In this document: one piece after another, positions 53,416 to 62,035 of the stretch
How the letters are laid out: each line of letters begins with the position of its first letter
Position numbering within the stretch: position 1 is the first letter of the stretch
Assembly: GCF_030063185.1 (NCBI RefSeq)
Contig: NZ_JASISP010000002.1
Location: 308,614 to 372,613 of the forward strand
DNA: 64,000 bases
Direction of reading: 5' to 3'
From: Arthrobacter sp. H35-D1
Lineage (GTDB): Bacteria; Actinomycetota; Actinomycetes; Actinomycetales; Micrococcaceae
Made by a program: the position numbers and the translations under genes
Notes under the pieces: generated by a model
The model's database searches: none
The model's input: the letters and a program-made list of their open reading frames with translations, nothing else
What the model was told of the DNA's origin: nothing

Positions 53416-55016
53416 GAGTTGATCCGTCCCTTCAGCTCGCCATAGTCGAGTCCGTATTTCCGTGCCAGCACCATGGCATATGCCAAGCCGTCGGCCGGTT
53501 GGCGGAGGATCTTGAATGTCCGCCGTGCAGGATCGTCAGACTCAACGGTGCTGACCATGCTGACCACCGACGGGCCAAGCCGTGACAGCTCGTCCACGAA
53601 GGTGACGCACACACAGACAAGGTCCAGTCTGCATATCTTCCCCAGCACCCTGGCGCCCAGGTCAATCGCATCGCGCAGGCTCGTTGAAGTGAATATCTCG
53701 TTGAGAATGACAAGGCTGCGCGGAGTTGCCTGTTCCAGGATGCCGTGGATTCTGACCAGGTCGTCCATCAGCTTGCCACGCAGGTCCTTCGCGTTTTCAC
53801 CCAATTCGAAGTGTGTGAAAATCGCGTCGGGAAGGGACAGTCGGGCAGTTATCCCCGGCACTGGGAGTCCCAAGGAAGCCAAGTAATGGAGCTGGCCAAC
53901 TGTCCTGGCAAATGTGGTCTTGCCTCCTTGGTTGGGTCCGGAGACCACAAGAATGCGCTCTGGCCCGCCCAGTTCGACGTCGTTGGTGACCATCGCCTGT
54001 CCATGCGCCTCGATTCGAACTGCCAGTGCCAAGTCAAACGTTCCGCTGACATGTACTTCCTTGCTCCGGCTCACCACGGGGAGGCAAAATGACAGCCCTT
54101 CCTCCGTTGGCTTGGCGATCAAGTCCAGGTAGGCAAGATAGAACTGAATTTCCTTGTCAAACGCCACCACCAGTTCGCTTTGAAAGGCGGCATGCATGGA
54201 ATTGAAGTTCGCCAACGCCGAGAATTCAGTGCGGAAAAGCTGTGCCACACCGTCCAAAACCCACGACTCAACGTGGTCCATGGCCAGTATGGTCCGGCCC
54301 GTTGTCCGGTAATCCTTGACCTCTCCCTGGCGGAACCGGGCAAACGTTTCACGTACGTCTGCGGTGTAGTCGGAATTGTCCTCCTCGCGTGTCACCGTGA
54401 CGCGGCTTCCCTTGATGCGCAGGCAGTACCGCACCCGCCCCAAGGCGTCCGTCACCTGTTCGGCGTCGCGGGCCATTTCCTCAAACTCGGACGAATTCAC
54501 ATAACCGGCCAGATAGTCCCGGAACTTCCGAAGCCCCTGGGACGCCGGGGCGGCTGCAGCCAAGTTTTGGTTCAGTTCCCTGACAGCGGCGCAATAGACG
54601 CCGGCGGCCTCCACCACCATGGCTTGGCGTTGGTGCTCGTCGCGGAACCCTGTGGTCAAGGCGAGATCGCGGCGCACATCGACAAGTTCCCGGGCGAAAC
54701 TATCGATCGTTTCCCTCACGGTGGCGTCGCCGAGGTCACTGAAAACCTCGTGCCTGTAGTTGATCGCGGCGAGATCCCCAAGCGGCAAGTAAAAGTAGGG
54801 TTTGAGTTCGTACTGTTCCCGGCCTGCAACGGTTGCCGCAATAATCTGCTCGATCTGCAGGTCGGCCAGAAAAGCTGTGGCGGGCCCTGCAATCAGTCCT
54901 TCCGGCACACCGCCGGGAAAGAGGATGCTTTCGAAAGCGCGGCTGTCCTGTTCGGCTCCCGGTGCGATGTCCGGGGCCACAATTCTTGTGCCCGGTGACT
55001 CTGCCTCTGTGAACAT
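53412..55016 (-). CDS. MutS-like ATPase, first gene of a pair
   Basis: 534 residues from the ATG at 55016; the 15 codons upstream lack support. No mismatch-binding domain. A helical core (about 60-330) is followed by the ATPase: Walker A VVSGPNQGGKTTFARTVGQ (near residue 360) and Walker B LVILNEIFTSTSLRDAIDLG (near 436), then VCVTFVDELSRLGPSVVSMV. As in its partner, Asn replaces the usual Walker B Asp before Glu. The C-terminus (KYGLDYGELKGRI) lacks a helix-turn-helix or nuclease. Coupled to the second gene; probably a heterodimer. Role in DNA or RNA transactions unknown. Confidence 0.82.
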   Translation of the reverse strand: MFTEAESPGTRIVAPDIAPGAEQDSRAFESILFPGGVPEGLIAGPATAFLADLQIEQIIAATVAGREQYELKPYFYLPLGDLAAINYRHEVFSDLGDATVRETIDSFARELVDVRRDLALTTGFRDEHQRQAMVVEAAGVYCAAVRELNQNLAAAAPASQGLRKFRDYLAGYVNSSEFEEMARDAEQVTDALGRVRYCLRIKGSRVTVTREEDNSDYTADVRETFARFRQGEVKDYRTTGRTILAMDHVESWVLDGVAQLFRTEFSALANFNSMHAAFQSELVVAFDKEIQFYLAYLDLIAKPTEEGLSFCLPVVSRSKEVHVSGTFDLALAVRIEAHGQAMVTNDVELGGPERILVVSGPNQGGKTTFARTVGQLHYLASLGLPVPGITARLSLPDAIFTHFELGENAKDLRGKLMDDLVRIHGILEQATPRSLVILNEIFTSTSLRDAIDLGARVLGKICRLDLVCVCVTFVDELSRLGPSVVSMVSTVESDDPARRTFKILRQPADGLAYAMVLARKYGLDYGELKGRINS

Positions 55017-55274
55017 GATCCTGTCTCCGTCCTGCAATTCGAGACAGGAACCATGAGCCACTTGGCAGTTCGAACCGGTTTACAGTTCGGGCGGGATCCA
55101 TCGCCACTAACCCCATTCTAGCGCGGACACGCTTTCCTGTCCGCAAAAGATCTTCTTCTTGAAGCATCTTGCCTGCCGGTGCGCCTGCGCGGATCATGGC
55201 AAGTAGTTGTTCGCGGCGCAGCCGGGAGGGAGCACCAATCATGGCGTGTTTCAAGAGCGTGTTGGGCCCCGGCG

Positions 55275-56591
55275 ATGGTTAGGGGCAACAGCGAAGAAGC
55301 GTCAACCGACGGACCCGGTGAGGAGCCCAATGGTTTGTCAGGCACGTCTTCCGAGGCCTCCGAAACCTCGGATAAGTGGCTCAACAAGGGCATCCTTGCG
55401 ATCGGCGGAACGTCGTTTCTGAGCGATTCCGGGCACGAACTTGTCACGTCTTTGCTGCCCTCATTCTTGACGTCCACACTCCATGCCGGTCCGGCTGCCT
55501 TGGGAGCCATCGAAGGCGTGTCCGACGCCCTGCTTGGTTTGAGCAAGCTGGCAGGTGGCCCGTTGTCCAACGAACCGTCGCGCCGGTCCAAGGTGGCCTC
55601 CGCCGGGTACATGGTGACAGCCGTGGCCACTGCGGCGATTGGTCTTTGCACCATGGTGTGGCAGGTTGCCGCGCTGCGTGCACTTGCATGGGCCTCCCGT
55701 GGGGTCCGCTCCCCGGCCCGGGACACGCTCCTGGTCTCCTTGGCCCCACGCGCCGCCTATGGCCGGGCCTCCGGAGTGGAACGGGCAGGGGACAACGCAG
55801 GCGCCATAGCCGGCCCACTCTTGGCAGGGTTGCTGGTGGGCGTCCTTGGCATCCGGCAGGCAATCCTGCTGTCCTTCATCCCCGGAGCCCTTGCTGCCGT
55901 GGCCATCACCGTCGCAGCCCGCCAGGCGCGGAGCATTCTGGCGGCGCCGGCCAACAGAAGCCGGTTGAGCTTCAACCTGAGGGAGCTGCGCCGCAGCGGT
56001 GTGGCACGGGCCCTGGCACCCGTTGCCTTTTTTGAACTCGGGAACCTTGCCACAACACTGCTGATTTTGCGGGCCACCGACCTGCTCGCCAGCGGTGGAA
56101 GAAGCCCGACGGCGGCTGCGGCACTGGCCATTTTCTTCTACGCCGCCCACAATGCGGCAGCCTCGCTTGCGTCGCTTCTGGCTGGCCAACTGGTGGACAG
56201 GGCCGGTGCCCGTCCAGTGTTCGCCGCCGGAGGTGCAGTCTACGTGGGCGCTTACCTGCTGTTCGGCTTCGGCACCTCCTCGTTGGGGCTGGTACTGTTT
56301 GGGTTTCTGCTGGCAGGGGTTGGCATTGGGTTCGCCGAAACAGCCGAATCGACGGCTGTTTCCCTTGCCCTGCCGGACAGGCTGCGGGGCAACGGATACG
56401 GCTTGCTGGGCTTGGTGCAATCCTTCGGCGACCTTGGCGCCACGCTGACGGCGGGCATCCTCTGGGCCGTCTTTTCCCCGGCCGTCGCCTTCACCTACGC
56501 GGCAGTGTGGATGGCAGCGTCCATCGCAGCGTCGGGCCTGCTGCGCCCGGTACGGGGATCGGGAGCAGAAGCAGGACTGCCGCAACCCTGA
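55275..56591 (+). CDS. MFS transporter
   Basis: 438 residues from the ATG at 55275, about 12 membrane helices after an acidic, Ser-rich N-terminal tail of about 30 residues. The loop between helices 2 and 3 reads GGPLSNEPSRRSKVASAGYM, the usual basic MFS loop, and SRGVRSPARDTLLVSLAPRA resembles exporters of the YfcJ/drug-efflux group. Substrate unknown. Divergent from the MutS-like pair; converges on the enolase gene at a tandem repeat. Confidence 0.85.
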   Translation: MVRGNSEEASTDGPGEEPNGLSGTSSEASETSDKWLNKGILAIGGTSFLSDSGHELVTSLLPSFLTSTLHAGPAALGAIEGVSDALLGLSKLAGGPLSNEPSRRSKVASAGYMVTAVATAAIGLCTMVWQVAALRALAWASRGVRSPARDTLLVSLAPRAAYGRASGVERAGDNAGAIAGPLLAGLLVGVLGIRQAILLSFIPGALAAVAITVAARQARSILAAPANRSRLSFNLRELRRSGVARALAPVAFFELGNLATTLLILRATDLLASGGRSPTAAAALAIFFYAAHNAAASLASLLAGQLVDRAGARPVFAAGGAVYVGAYLLFGFGTSSLGLVLFGFLLAGVGIGFAETAESTAVSLALPDRLRGNGYGLLGLVQSFGDLGATLTAGILWAVFSPAVAFTYAAVWMAASIAASGLLRPVRGSGAEAGLPQP

Positions 56592-56612
56592 CGGCGGCCA
56601 GCGTTGCGGCAA

Positions 56613-56664
56613 GGCACCGCGGTCAGGCACTGCGGTCTGGTGCTGCGGTCAGGTGCTGCGGTCA
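56613..56664. repeat. 13-bp minisatellite, 4 units
   Basis: Four tandem units (GGCACCGCGGTCA, GGCACTGCGGTCT, then GGTGCTGCGGTCA twice) between the MFS and enolase genes. The enolase stop codon (56662-56664) lies in the last unit. Confidence 0.85.
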
Positions 56665-57948
56665 GCGGTGCCCTGCCCCGGCAGCAAGGCCAAACGGCAA
56701 GGCAGGGAAAGAATCGGCGATTTCGAGCAACCTGTTGTACTTGGCGAGCCGCTCGCCGCGAGCCGGCGCCCCGGCCTTGAGCTGACCGCATCCCGATCCC
56801 ACCGTCAGGTCCGCGACGAAACTGTCGAGGGTCTCCCCGGAACGGTGGGAGACCATGGCAGTGAACCCGCCCGCTGCTGCAACTGCCATCGTCTCGAGAG
56901 TTTCGGTGACAGTGCCCACCTGGTTCGGTTTGATGAGCACCGACGTTGCCGAGCCCTTCTCCACGCCCTCGCGCACGCGGGCAGCCTGGGTGACAAAGAG
57001 GTCGTCGCCAACAATCTGTGCACGCCCACCAAGCCGGCCGACAAGCCCGGGCCAAGAAGCGGCGTCGTCCTCGGCCAACGGATCCTCCAAACTGCGGATC
57101 GGATAGCTGTCAAGGAGCGTGCCGTAGTAGTCGGTCATCTGCTCCGGCGTCAACACGCGGTCATTGAAGCGGTAGGCGCCGTCGACAAAGAAGGAATTGG
57201 CGGCCGGATCCAGCGCGATCATGATCCCGGCTTCCCCGGGAGCATGGCCGGAGGCATCAATGGCGGACATGATGAGATTCAGGGCCTCTTCCGGGCTGGA
57301 AATTTCCGGTGCATACCCTCCTTCGTCGCCCAAGCCGGTGGCCAGGCCCCGTACCCGCAGCACGCCCGCCAGTGCATGGTACACATCCGAACCCCACTCC
57401 AGTGCCTCGGCGTAGGTGCCCGCGCCGACGGGTGCGATCATGAATTCCTGGAAGGCCAGTTCATTGGCGGCATGCTCGCCTCCGTTGAGCACGTTGAAGT
57501 GCGGCACGGGCATGCGCTGGTCAGTCCCGGCCACGTCCGCGAGCCACGTGTGCAAGGGCTTCCCGGATTTGGCGGCAAACGCACGCGCGGCAGCGATGGA
57601 GACGGCAACGATGGAGTTTGCCCCCAGCCTGGACTTGTTCTCCGTGCCATCCAGCGCGCACAGGGCCGTGTCCAACTCAGCCAGCGATACCCAAGGGCGT
57701 GAGAGCAACAACGTTGACACCTCCCCTGCGACCGCGGCGACAGCCTGGCCAACGCCGCGACCGGACCAGGCCGCGCCGCCGTCGCGCAGTTCCACCGCCT
57801 CGTGCGCTCCGGTGGACGCCCCGGCCGGCGCTGAAGCTTCAAAAACGCGGCCTGCCTCATCCTCCAGCTGCACCTGCAGCGTCGGATAACCTCTGGAATC
57901 AAGAATTTGCAGGGAGCGTACGGCCCTAAACTTCAATTCACCCATCAT
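56662..57948 (-). CDS. eno: enolase, divergent paralogue
   Basis: 428 residues. All catalytic and metal positions are present: LDSRGYPTLQV, PAGASTGAHEAVELRDGG, the metal acids in IALDPAANSF, SLEDPLAEDDA and IVGDDLFVT, the base lysine in VLIKPNQVGT, and SHRSGET. It interconverts 2-phosphoglycerate and phosphoenolpyruvate. Sequence around these sites is clearly less conserved than in actinobacterial housekeeping enolase, so I suspect a second copy; the genome would show. AAGGAG precedes two adjacent ATGs (57948 and 57945), the second better spaced. Confidence 0.88.
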   Translation of the reverse strand: MMGELKFRAVRSLQILDSRGYPTLQVQLEDEAGRVFEASAPAGASTGAHEAVELRDGGAAWSGRGVGQAVAAVAGEVSTLLLSRPWVSLAELDTALCALDGTENKSRLGANSIVAVSIAAARAFAAKSGKPLHTWLADVAGTDQRMPVPHFNVLNGGEHAANELAFQEFMIAPVGAGTYAEALEWGSDVYHALAGVLRVRGLATGLGDEGGYAPEISSPEEALNLIMSAIDASGHAPGEAGIMIALDPAANSFFVDGAYRFNDRVLTPEQMTDYYGTLLDSYPIRSLEDPLAEDDAASWPGLVGRLGGRAQIVGDDLFVTQAARVREGVEKGSATSVLIKPNQVGTVTETLETMAVAAAGGFTAMVSHRSGETLDSFVADLTVGSGCGQLKAGAPARGERLAKYNRLLEIADSFPALPFGLAAGAGHR

Positions 57949-58158
57949 GGGCTCCTTTCCACGGTGCTGCCTTATTACCGGGCTACATTGGGTGCGGCCA
58001 TGGCCGTCCGACGGACAGGACCAAGTTGCTGAACAGTCCCGGAGACATTCGTCGACTCGTCTTCAGCAAAACAGTCTCAACAACACGCTCACGACGCTAC
58101 TCCCCACGGTAACCATCGCGCCATGGCTCGGCGGGACCCCTTGCCGCGGGAAAGCAGC

Positions 58159-58204
58159 CTGTGCCGACGGGCTGCGTCATTTATGACGCAGCCCGTCGGC
58201 ACAG
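58159..58204. repeat. 22-bp perfect hairpin with 2-base loop
   Basis: CTGTGCCGACGGGCTGCGTCAT (58159-58180), TT, and its exact reverse complement (58183-58204), in the 409-base region 57949-58357 between the enolase and a small gene. No T run. It may be a terminator or an operator; the rest of the region shows no gene I can support. Confidence 0.8.
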
Positions 58205-58357
58205 AATCCAACACAGGTAGTGTGGAACCAACTTCAAGAGATGCGGTGCCAAGCTCCGACTGGTCGCACGCCAACCCCATGTTCACAGGGTGGCTCGGAT
58301 GAGGAAGCGGCCCGCCGCCAACCGGCTCCGGGCAAGAACACTCGCAAAGGCATGGTC

Positions 58358-58651
58358 ATGGAACCTCTTTCCGTCAACCGTTTGCAACGCATCGAGCCGG
58401 CCACCCGCCCTCGCCCAGCCGGCATCCCGGTGCTGCCCGCCGTGGACGTCAATCTCGGAACGGTCGCGTTTCTCAGTCCGTTCGGGCACCAGCTGTTCTG
58501 GTCCGGAGAGCCCGCCGAGCTGGTGGCGGCCCTGTCGCAGGCCGTCCGTCCTGCCCAGTGGATCCGCGAAAGCGACACCTTGGTGGTCACTGTCGCACAG
58601 ACCGGAGAACGGTCCGGGCGCCGGCTCGGCTTCCGTCTCGTCGGGCACTGA
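58358..58651 (+). CDS. small hypothetical protein, 97 aa
   Basis: From the ATG at 58358 with AAAGG eight bases upstream; longer in-frame starts lack a site. A mixed alpha/beta composition: IPVLPAVDVNLGTVAFLSPF, HQLFWSGEPAELVAALSQAV, WIRESDTLVVTVAQTGERSG. No family recognised. It lies 105 bases before the ferritin-VIT1 gene on the same strand. Confidence 0.55.
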   Translation: MEPLSVNRLQRIEPATRPRPAGIPVLPAVDVNLGTVAFLSPFGHQLFWSGEPAELVAALSQAVRPAQWIRESDTLVVTVAQTGERSGRRLGFRLVGH

Positions 58652-58756
58652 CGGGCCCGCAGTTGCGGCACCCCGAAAATTCTCCCCAAGGTTCCCCGTC
58701 CGGAAGTCCGGACAGGAAAGCGCTACAGTGATGGCTGAGCTGAGGAGTTCTTCGCC

Positions 58757-59848
58757 ATGACCGAAAGCACGCCCACCCCCGGGCAGATCAAACGCTGGCG
58801 CCAATATTTGGCCGATGAACGCGCCGAAGCGTCCGTCTACCGCGACCTGGCGAAGCGTCGCGAGGGTGAGGAACACGCCATCTTGATGGCGTTGGCCACG
58901 GCCGAAGGACGCCACGAACAGCACTGGTTGGCACTGCTGGGAGCACATGCCCATCCCCCCGTTCGGCCTTCGATGCGCAACCGGATTTTGGGGCTATTGG
59001 CCCGCCGCTTTGGCTCCGTTTTTGTGTTGGCCCTGGCGCAGCGTTCAGAATCCCGGTCGCCGTACGCCACGGATATTGATGCCACCGTAGCCATGGCAGC
59101 CGATGAATCAATTCACGAGGAAGTGATTCGGGGCCTCTCTGCGCGGGGCCGCACCAGGCTTTCCGGAACCTTCCGAGCCGCCGTGTTTGGCGCCAATGAC
59201 GGCCTTGTCAGCAACCTCTCGCTCGTGATGGGCATGGCGGCCACCGGAGTGGGCAGCACGGTGGTGCTTTTTAGCGGCATCGCCGGACTGCTGGCAGGTG
59301 CCCTGTCCATGGGGGCCGGGGAATTCGTCTCCGTCCGTTCGCAGCGTGAATTGCTTGACGCCTCGCAGCCAACCCAGGTGACCTTGACCGCGGCACCCTC
59401 CCTTGACCTTGAAAACAACGAGTTGGTGCTGGTCTACCTGGCCCGGGGCATGTCCCGCGAAGTGGCCGAGCACCGTGCCGCCGAGCGGCTGGGCAAGTTC
59501 GGCTGTGACTGCGATCCCAGCCTGTCCGTGCCACCGGAAGATGTCCATCCCACCGACGGCCATGAGAGCTTGGGCACCGCGTGGGGTGCCGCCCTGTCAA
59601 GTTTTTTCTTTTTTTCCTCGGGTGCCATCATCCCGATCGTGCCGTTCATTTTTGGCATGACCGGTGTTGGCGCGCTGATCTTGGCCTGCGTGCTAGTCGG
59701 GTTGGCGCTGCTGGGCACCGGCGGCGTGGTGGGCCTGCTCTCCGGTGCCTCGCCGTTCTGGCGCGGACTGCGGCAATTGGGCATCGGCATGGGTGCCGCC
59801 GCGGCAACGTATTTGCTGGGCCTGCTCTTCGGCACCGTGGTTGGATAG
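58757..59848 (+). CDS. ferritin-like/VIT1 fusion, iron or manganese exporter (MbfA-like)
   Basis: 363 residues. Residues about 8-135 form a rubrerythrin/ferritin-like four-helix bundle with spaced Glu/His ligands (LADERAEASVYRDLAKRREG, EGRHEQHW, DESIHEEVIRGL). Residues about 140-363 are a VIT1/CCC1 transporter: FGANDGLVSNLSLVMGMAAT, ALSMGAGEFVSVRSQREL. This architecture is that of membrane-bound ferritin A, which senses or oxidises iron and exports it. GAGGAG precedes the ATG. The 3' end runs into a 17-bp tandem repeat that includes the stop codon. Confidence 0.9.
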   Translation: MTESTPTPGQIKRWRQYLADERAEASVYRDLAKRREGEEHAILMALATAEGRHEQHWLALLGAHAHPPVRPSMRNRILGLLARRFGSVFVLALAQRSESRSPYATDIDATVAMAADESIHEEVIRGLSARGRTRLSGTFRAAVFGANDGLVSNLSLVMGMAATGVGSTVVLFSGIAGLLAGALSMGAGEFVSVRSQRELLDASQPTQVTLTAAPSLDLENNELVLVYLARGMSREVAEHRAAERLGKFGCDCDPSLSVPPEDVHPTDGHESLGTAWGAALSSFFFFSSGAIIPIVPFIFGMTGVGALILACVLVGLALLGTGGVVGLLSGASPFWRGLRQLGIGMGAAAATYLLGLLFGTVVG

Positions 59849-59906
59849 CTGCGGGCGTTGGATAGCTGCGCTGGTTGGATAGCTGCCGTGAAGGATGGCT
59901 GCGGGC
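59840..59906. repeat. 17-bp minisatellite, 4 units
   Basis: Units GTTGGATAGCTGCGGGC, GTTGGATAGCTGCGCTG, GTTGGATAGCTGCCGTG and a 16-base variant. Unit 1 contains the stop codon of the ferritin-VIT1 gene, so the array begins inside the gene. Confidence 0.85.
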
Positions 59907-59921
59907 GTTGGGCAACAGCGC

Positions 59922-61055
59922 TCAGCTCTGGTTTCGGGCCAGCACCCTGCACGCTTCTTCCACCGAATCCACCACGTGGACCCAGTGGGCCATGGCCCTC
60001 CCTTGCGCCAAGGTTCTCAGCAGCGGCAGCACGGGGACTTCAACTTCCCAGTAGTGGCGCCCGAACATAACCATGGGTGTCAGCGCCCCTTCGGCTGCGT
60101 AGTAGTTCTCGCAGGCGTCCTGAAAAACCTCCTGTACCGTCCCTGCAGCGCCGGGCAAAAAGACAATCCCGCCGCGTGAACGCTCAAGCAGCATCGCCTC
60201 CCGCAGGGCGTTGGTAAAGTACTTCGCGATCTTCGTGGCAAAGATGTTCGGCGGCTCGTGACCGTAGAACCAAGTGGGGATGCCCAAGTTGTCGGCTCCG
60301 TCGGGATGGGCCAGCGCCACCGTGGAAGCAGCCCTGGCCCACTCGGTGACCGACGGGCGGAAGACGGGGACGGCAGCCAAGGTGCGCAGCGCACTTTCCA
60401 AGGTCCCGGCGTCGTACGTGGAAAGGTAAGCCCCCAGGTTCGCGGCCTCCATGGCGCCCGGGCCCCCACCGGTCGCCACCAGGAATCCGGCCCGGCTCAG
60501 GGCACGGCCCAGCTCGGCGGCCCGGGCATAGCGTGCGCTCCCCCGCTGAGCTGCGTGGCCGCCCATGACACCAACAACCGGGGCCGCATGTTGGCCAAGG
60601 AAATCGTCGAGCGCGTCGGAAATGGCGTGGTCGTGCATGGCCGTGGCCAAGGTGGAGTGGAGCGCCGGAGTTCGCCCTGCCTCCATGGTCCACTGGTAGA
60701 TGCGGGCGTCCGGCACCTGCTCATACTCGCCCGTTTCAATCCCCTCGAAAAGCTCGGCACCCGTGTAGAGGTGCCCGCGATAGGCGTTGAAGGGGACGTG
60801 CGGCAACGACGGGAAAATGAGGGCTCCCCGACCGCGCAGCTCGTCCTCGACGCCCGCGGCAAAGGTGCAGCCCATGAAAACAGCACCCGCGACGTGCAGC
60901 TGCGCCAACTCGGCGGACCGACCGTGCAGGTCCACGGATTGGAAATGCCAGCCATGCATGGAGGCGGCACCGCCGGCCACCAACGCATCAAAGTCTGCCA
61001 GCTGCTCAATGTCGATGTCCCGTGCATGGGGCGCGAGGGGTGTATTCACTCCCAC
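59922..61055 (-). CDS. LOG-family nucleotide-binding protein
   Basis: 377 residues, longer than simple LOG proteins by an N-terminal domain of about 155 residues. The Rossmann part has VVGVMGGHAAQRGSARYARA, VATGGGPGAMEAANLGAYLS and VFLPGAAGTVQEVFQDA, where PGAAGTVQE replaces the classical PGGxGTxxE motif while keeping the catalytic Glu and the phosphate loop. LOG enzymes release cytokinin-type bases from nucleotides; longer forms may have other nucleotide-hydrolase roles. It is a single gene. Confidence 0.85.
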   Translation of the reverse strand: MGVNTPLAPHARDIDIEQLADFDALVAGGAASMHGWHFQSVDLHGRSAELAQLHVAGAVFMGCTFAAGVEDELRGRGALIFPSLPHVPFNAYRGHLYTGAELFEGIETGEYEQVPDARIYQWTMEAGRTPALHSTLATAMHDHAISDALDDFLGQHAAPVVGVMGGHAAQRGSARYARAAELGRALSRAGFLVATGGGPGAMEAANLGAYLSTYDAGTLESALRTLAAVPVFRPSVTEWARAASTVALAHPDGADNLGIPTWFYGHEPPNIFATKIAKYFTNALREAMLLERSRGGIVFLPGAAGTVQEVFQDACENYYAAEGALTPMVMFGRHYWEVEVPVLPLLRTLAQGRAMAHWVHVVDSVEEACRVLARNQS

Positions 61056-61098
61056 AGCCTAACGGCCGGCCCGGGTGAACCGTGTCGCAGCAGCGTTG

Positions 61099-61809
61099 CT
61101 AGAGATCTGCGCCCTGCGGCGAGGGAGCATCGACGTGGCCTGCCTGTGGGTGGCGTCCCCGCACCACCTCGTGAATTCGCTCCATGGACACATCCAATTG
61201 ATGGGCTGTCTCCGCCGCTTCCAAAAGCTCTTGAAGCAGCGGAGCCGGAATTTCCGTTTGGTATTTGTAGTAAATTTTGTGCTCAAGACTCGCCCAAAAG
61301 TCCATGGCGACCGTGCGCAGCTGCAGTTCGACACACATGTGCTCCACCGAGGCGGAGAGAAAGACGGGGACCCGAACAATCATGTGCAAGCTCCGGTAGC
61401 CGTTGGCCTTGGGATTCTTGATGTAGTCCTTGACGTTAAGCACTTCCAGATCCGCCTGGCCGGCGAGCATTTCCGCCACGCTATACACGTCGGCGTTGAA
61501 GCTGCACACAACGCGGATGCCCGCCACGTCCAGGATGTTCTCCTGCACCGATTCAAAGTTGAAGTCAATGCCGAGCCGCTGCAGCTTCTCCACCAGTCTT
61601 TCCGGAGACTTGAGGCGGGAAGTGATGTGCTCTATCGGAGAGTAGTCGTGCAGATGCTCGAACTCTTTGCGCAGGATGTTGATCTTTGTCATGACCTCAT
61701 CAATGGCGAACTCATAGTTCAGCATGAATCGGGAGAAGTCCATGCGCAACTGCTTGTTTTGCCCCAGCAGAGCGTTCAATGGGGCCATCGACGGCAATTC
61801 ACCGCTCAT
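61099..61809 (-). CDS. small alarmone synthetase (RelA/SpoT domain)
   Basis: 236 residues of the RelQ/YjbM-type short synthetases, making (p)ppGpp from ATP and GTP/GDP. SPIEHITSRLKSPERLVEKL, DVAGIRVVCSFNADVYSVAE, YIKNPKANGYRSLHMIVRVP and CVELQLRTVAMDFWASLEHK include the pyrophosphate-transfer acids and the G-loop tyrosine. There is no hydrolase, TGS or ACT domain. It lies between the LOG gene and sucD, transcribed on its own. Confidence 0.92.
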   Translation of the reverse strand: MSGELPSMAPLNALLGQNKQLRMDFSRFMLNYEFAIDEVMTKINILRKEFEHLHDYSPIEHITSRLKSPERLVEKLQRLGIDFNFESVQENILDVAGIRVVCSFNADVYSVAEMLAGQADLEVLNVKDYIKNPKANGYRSLHMIVRVPVFLSASVEHMCVELQLRTVAMDFWASLEHKIYYKYQTEIPAPLLQELLEAAETAHQLDVSMERIHEVVRGRHPQAGHVDAPSPQGADL

Positions 61810-61972
61810 GGAACCTGGCCAGCTACTTCGAGTGCGGTCAGGTTCATGTTGGTCATAATAAAGTATTCCTTGATAGGTGGGCAGCAGCCGGTGAACCGGC
61901 TCTCAAGCCAATCCTGCCCTACGAATCTGACAGAAAGCTGACCCGTGGCACCGTGCGAGCCACTCAAGGGAA

Positions 61973-62015
61973 CAAAAAACGCGGCCGCCCCACCCGTTCA
62001 GGGGAGCAACCGCGC
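61973..62015 (-). terminator. intrinsic terminator of sucCD
   Basis: On the minus strand CGCGGTTGCTCCCC pairs imperfectly with GGGGCGGCCGCG and is followed by six T residues, 20 bases after the sucD stop. Confidence 0.7.
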
Positions 62016-62035
62016 TTCCAGCGCAAGCAAAAGAC

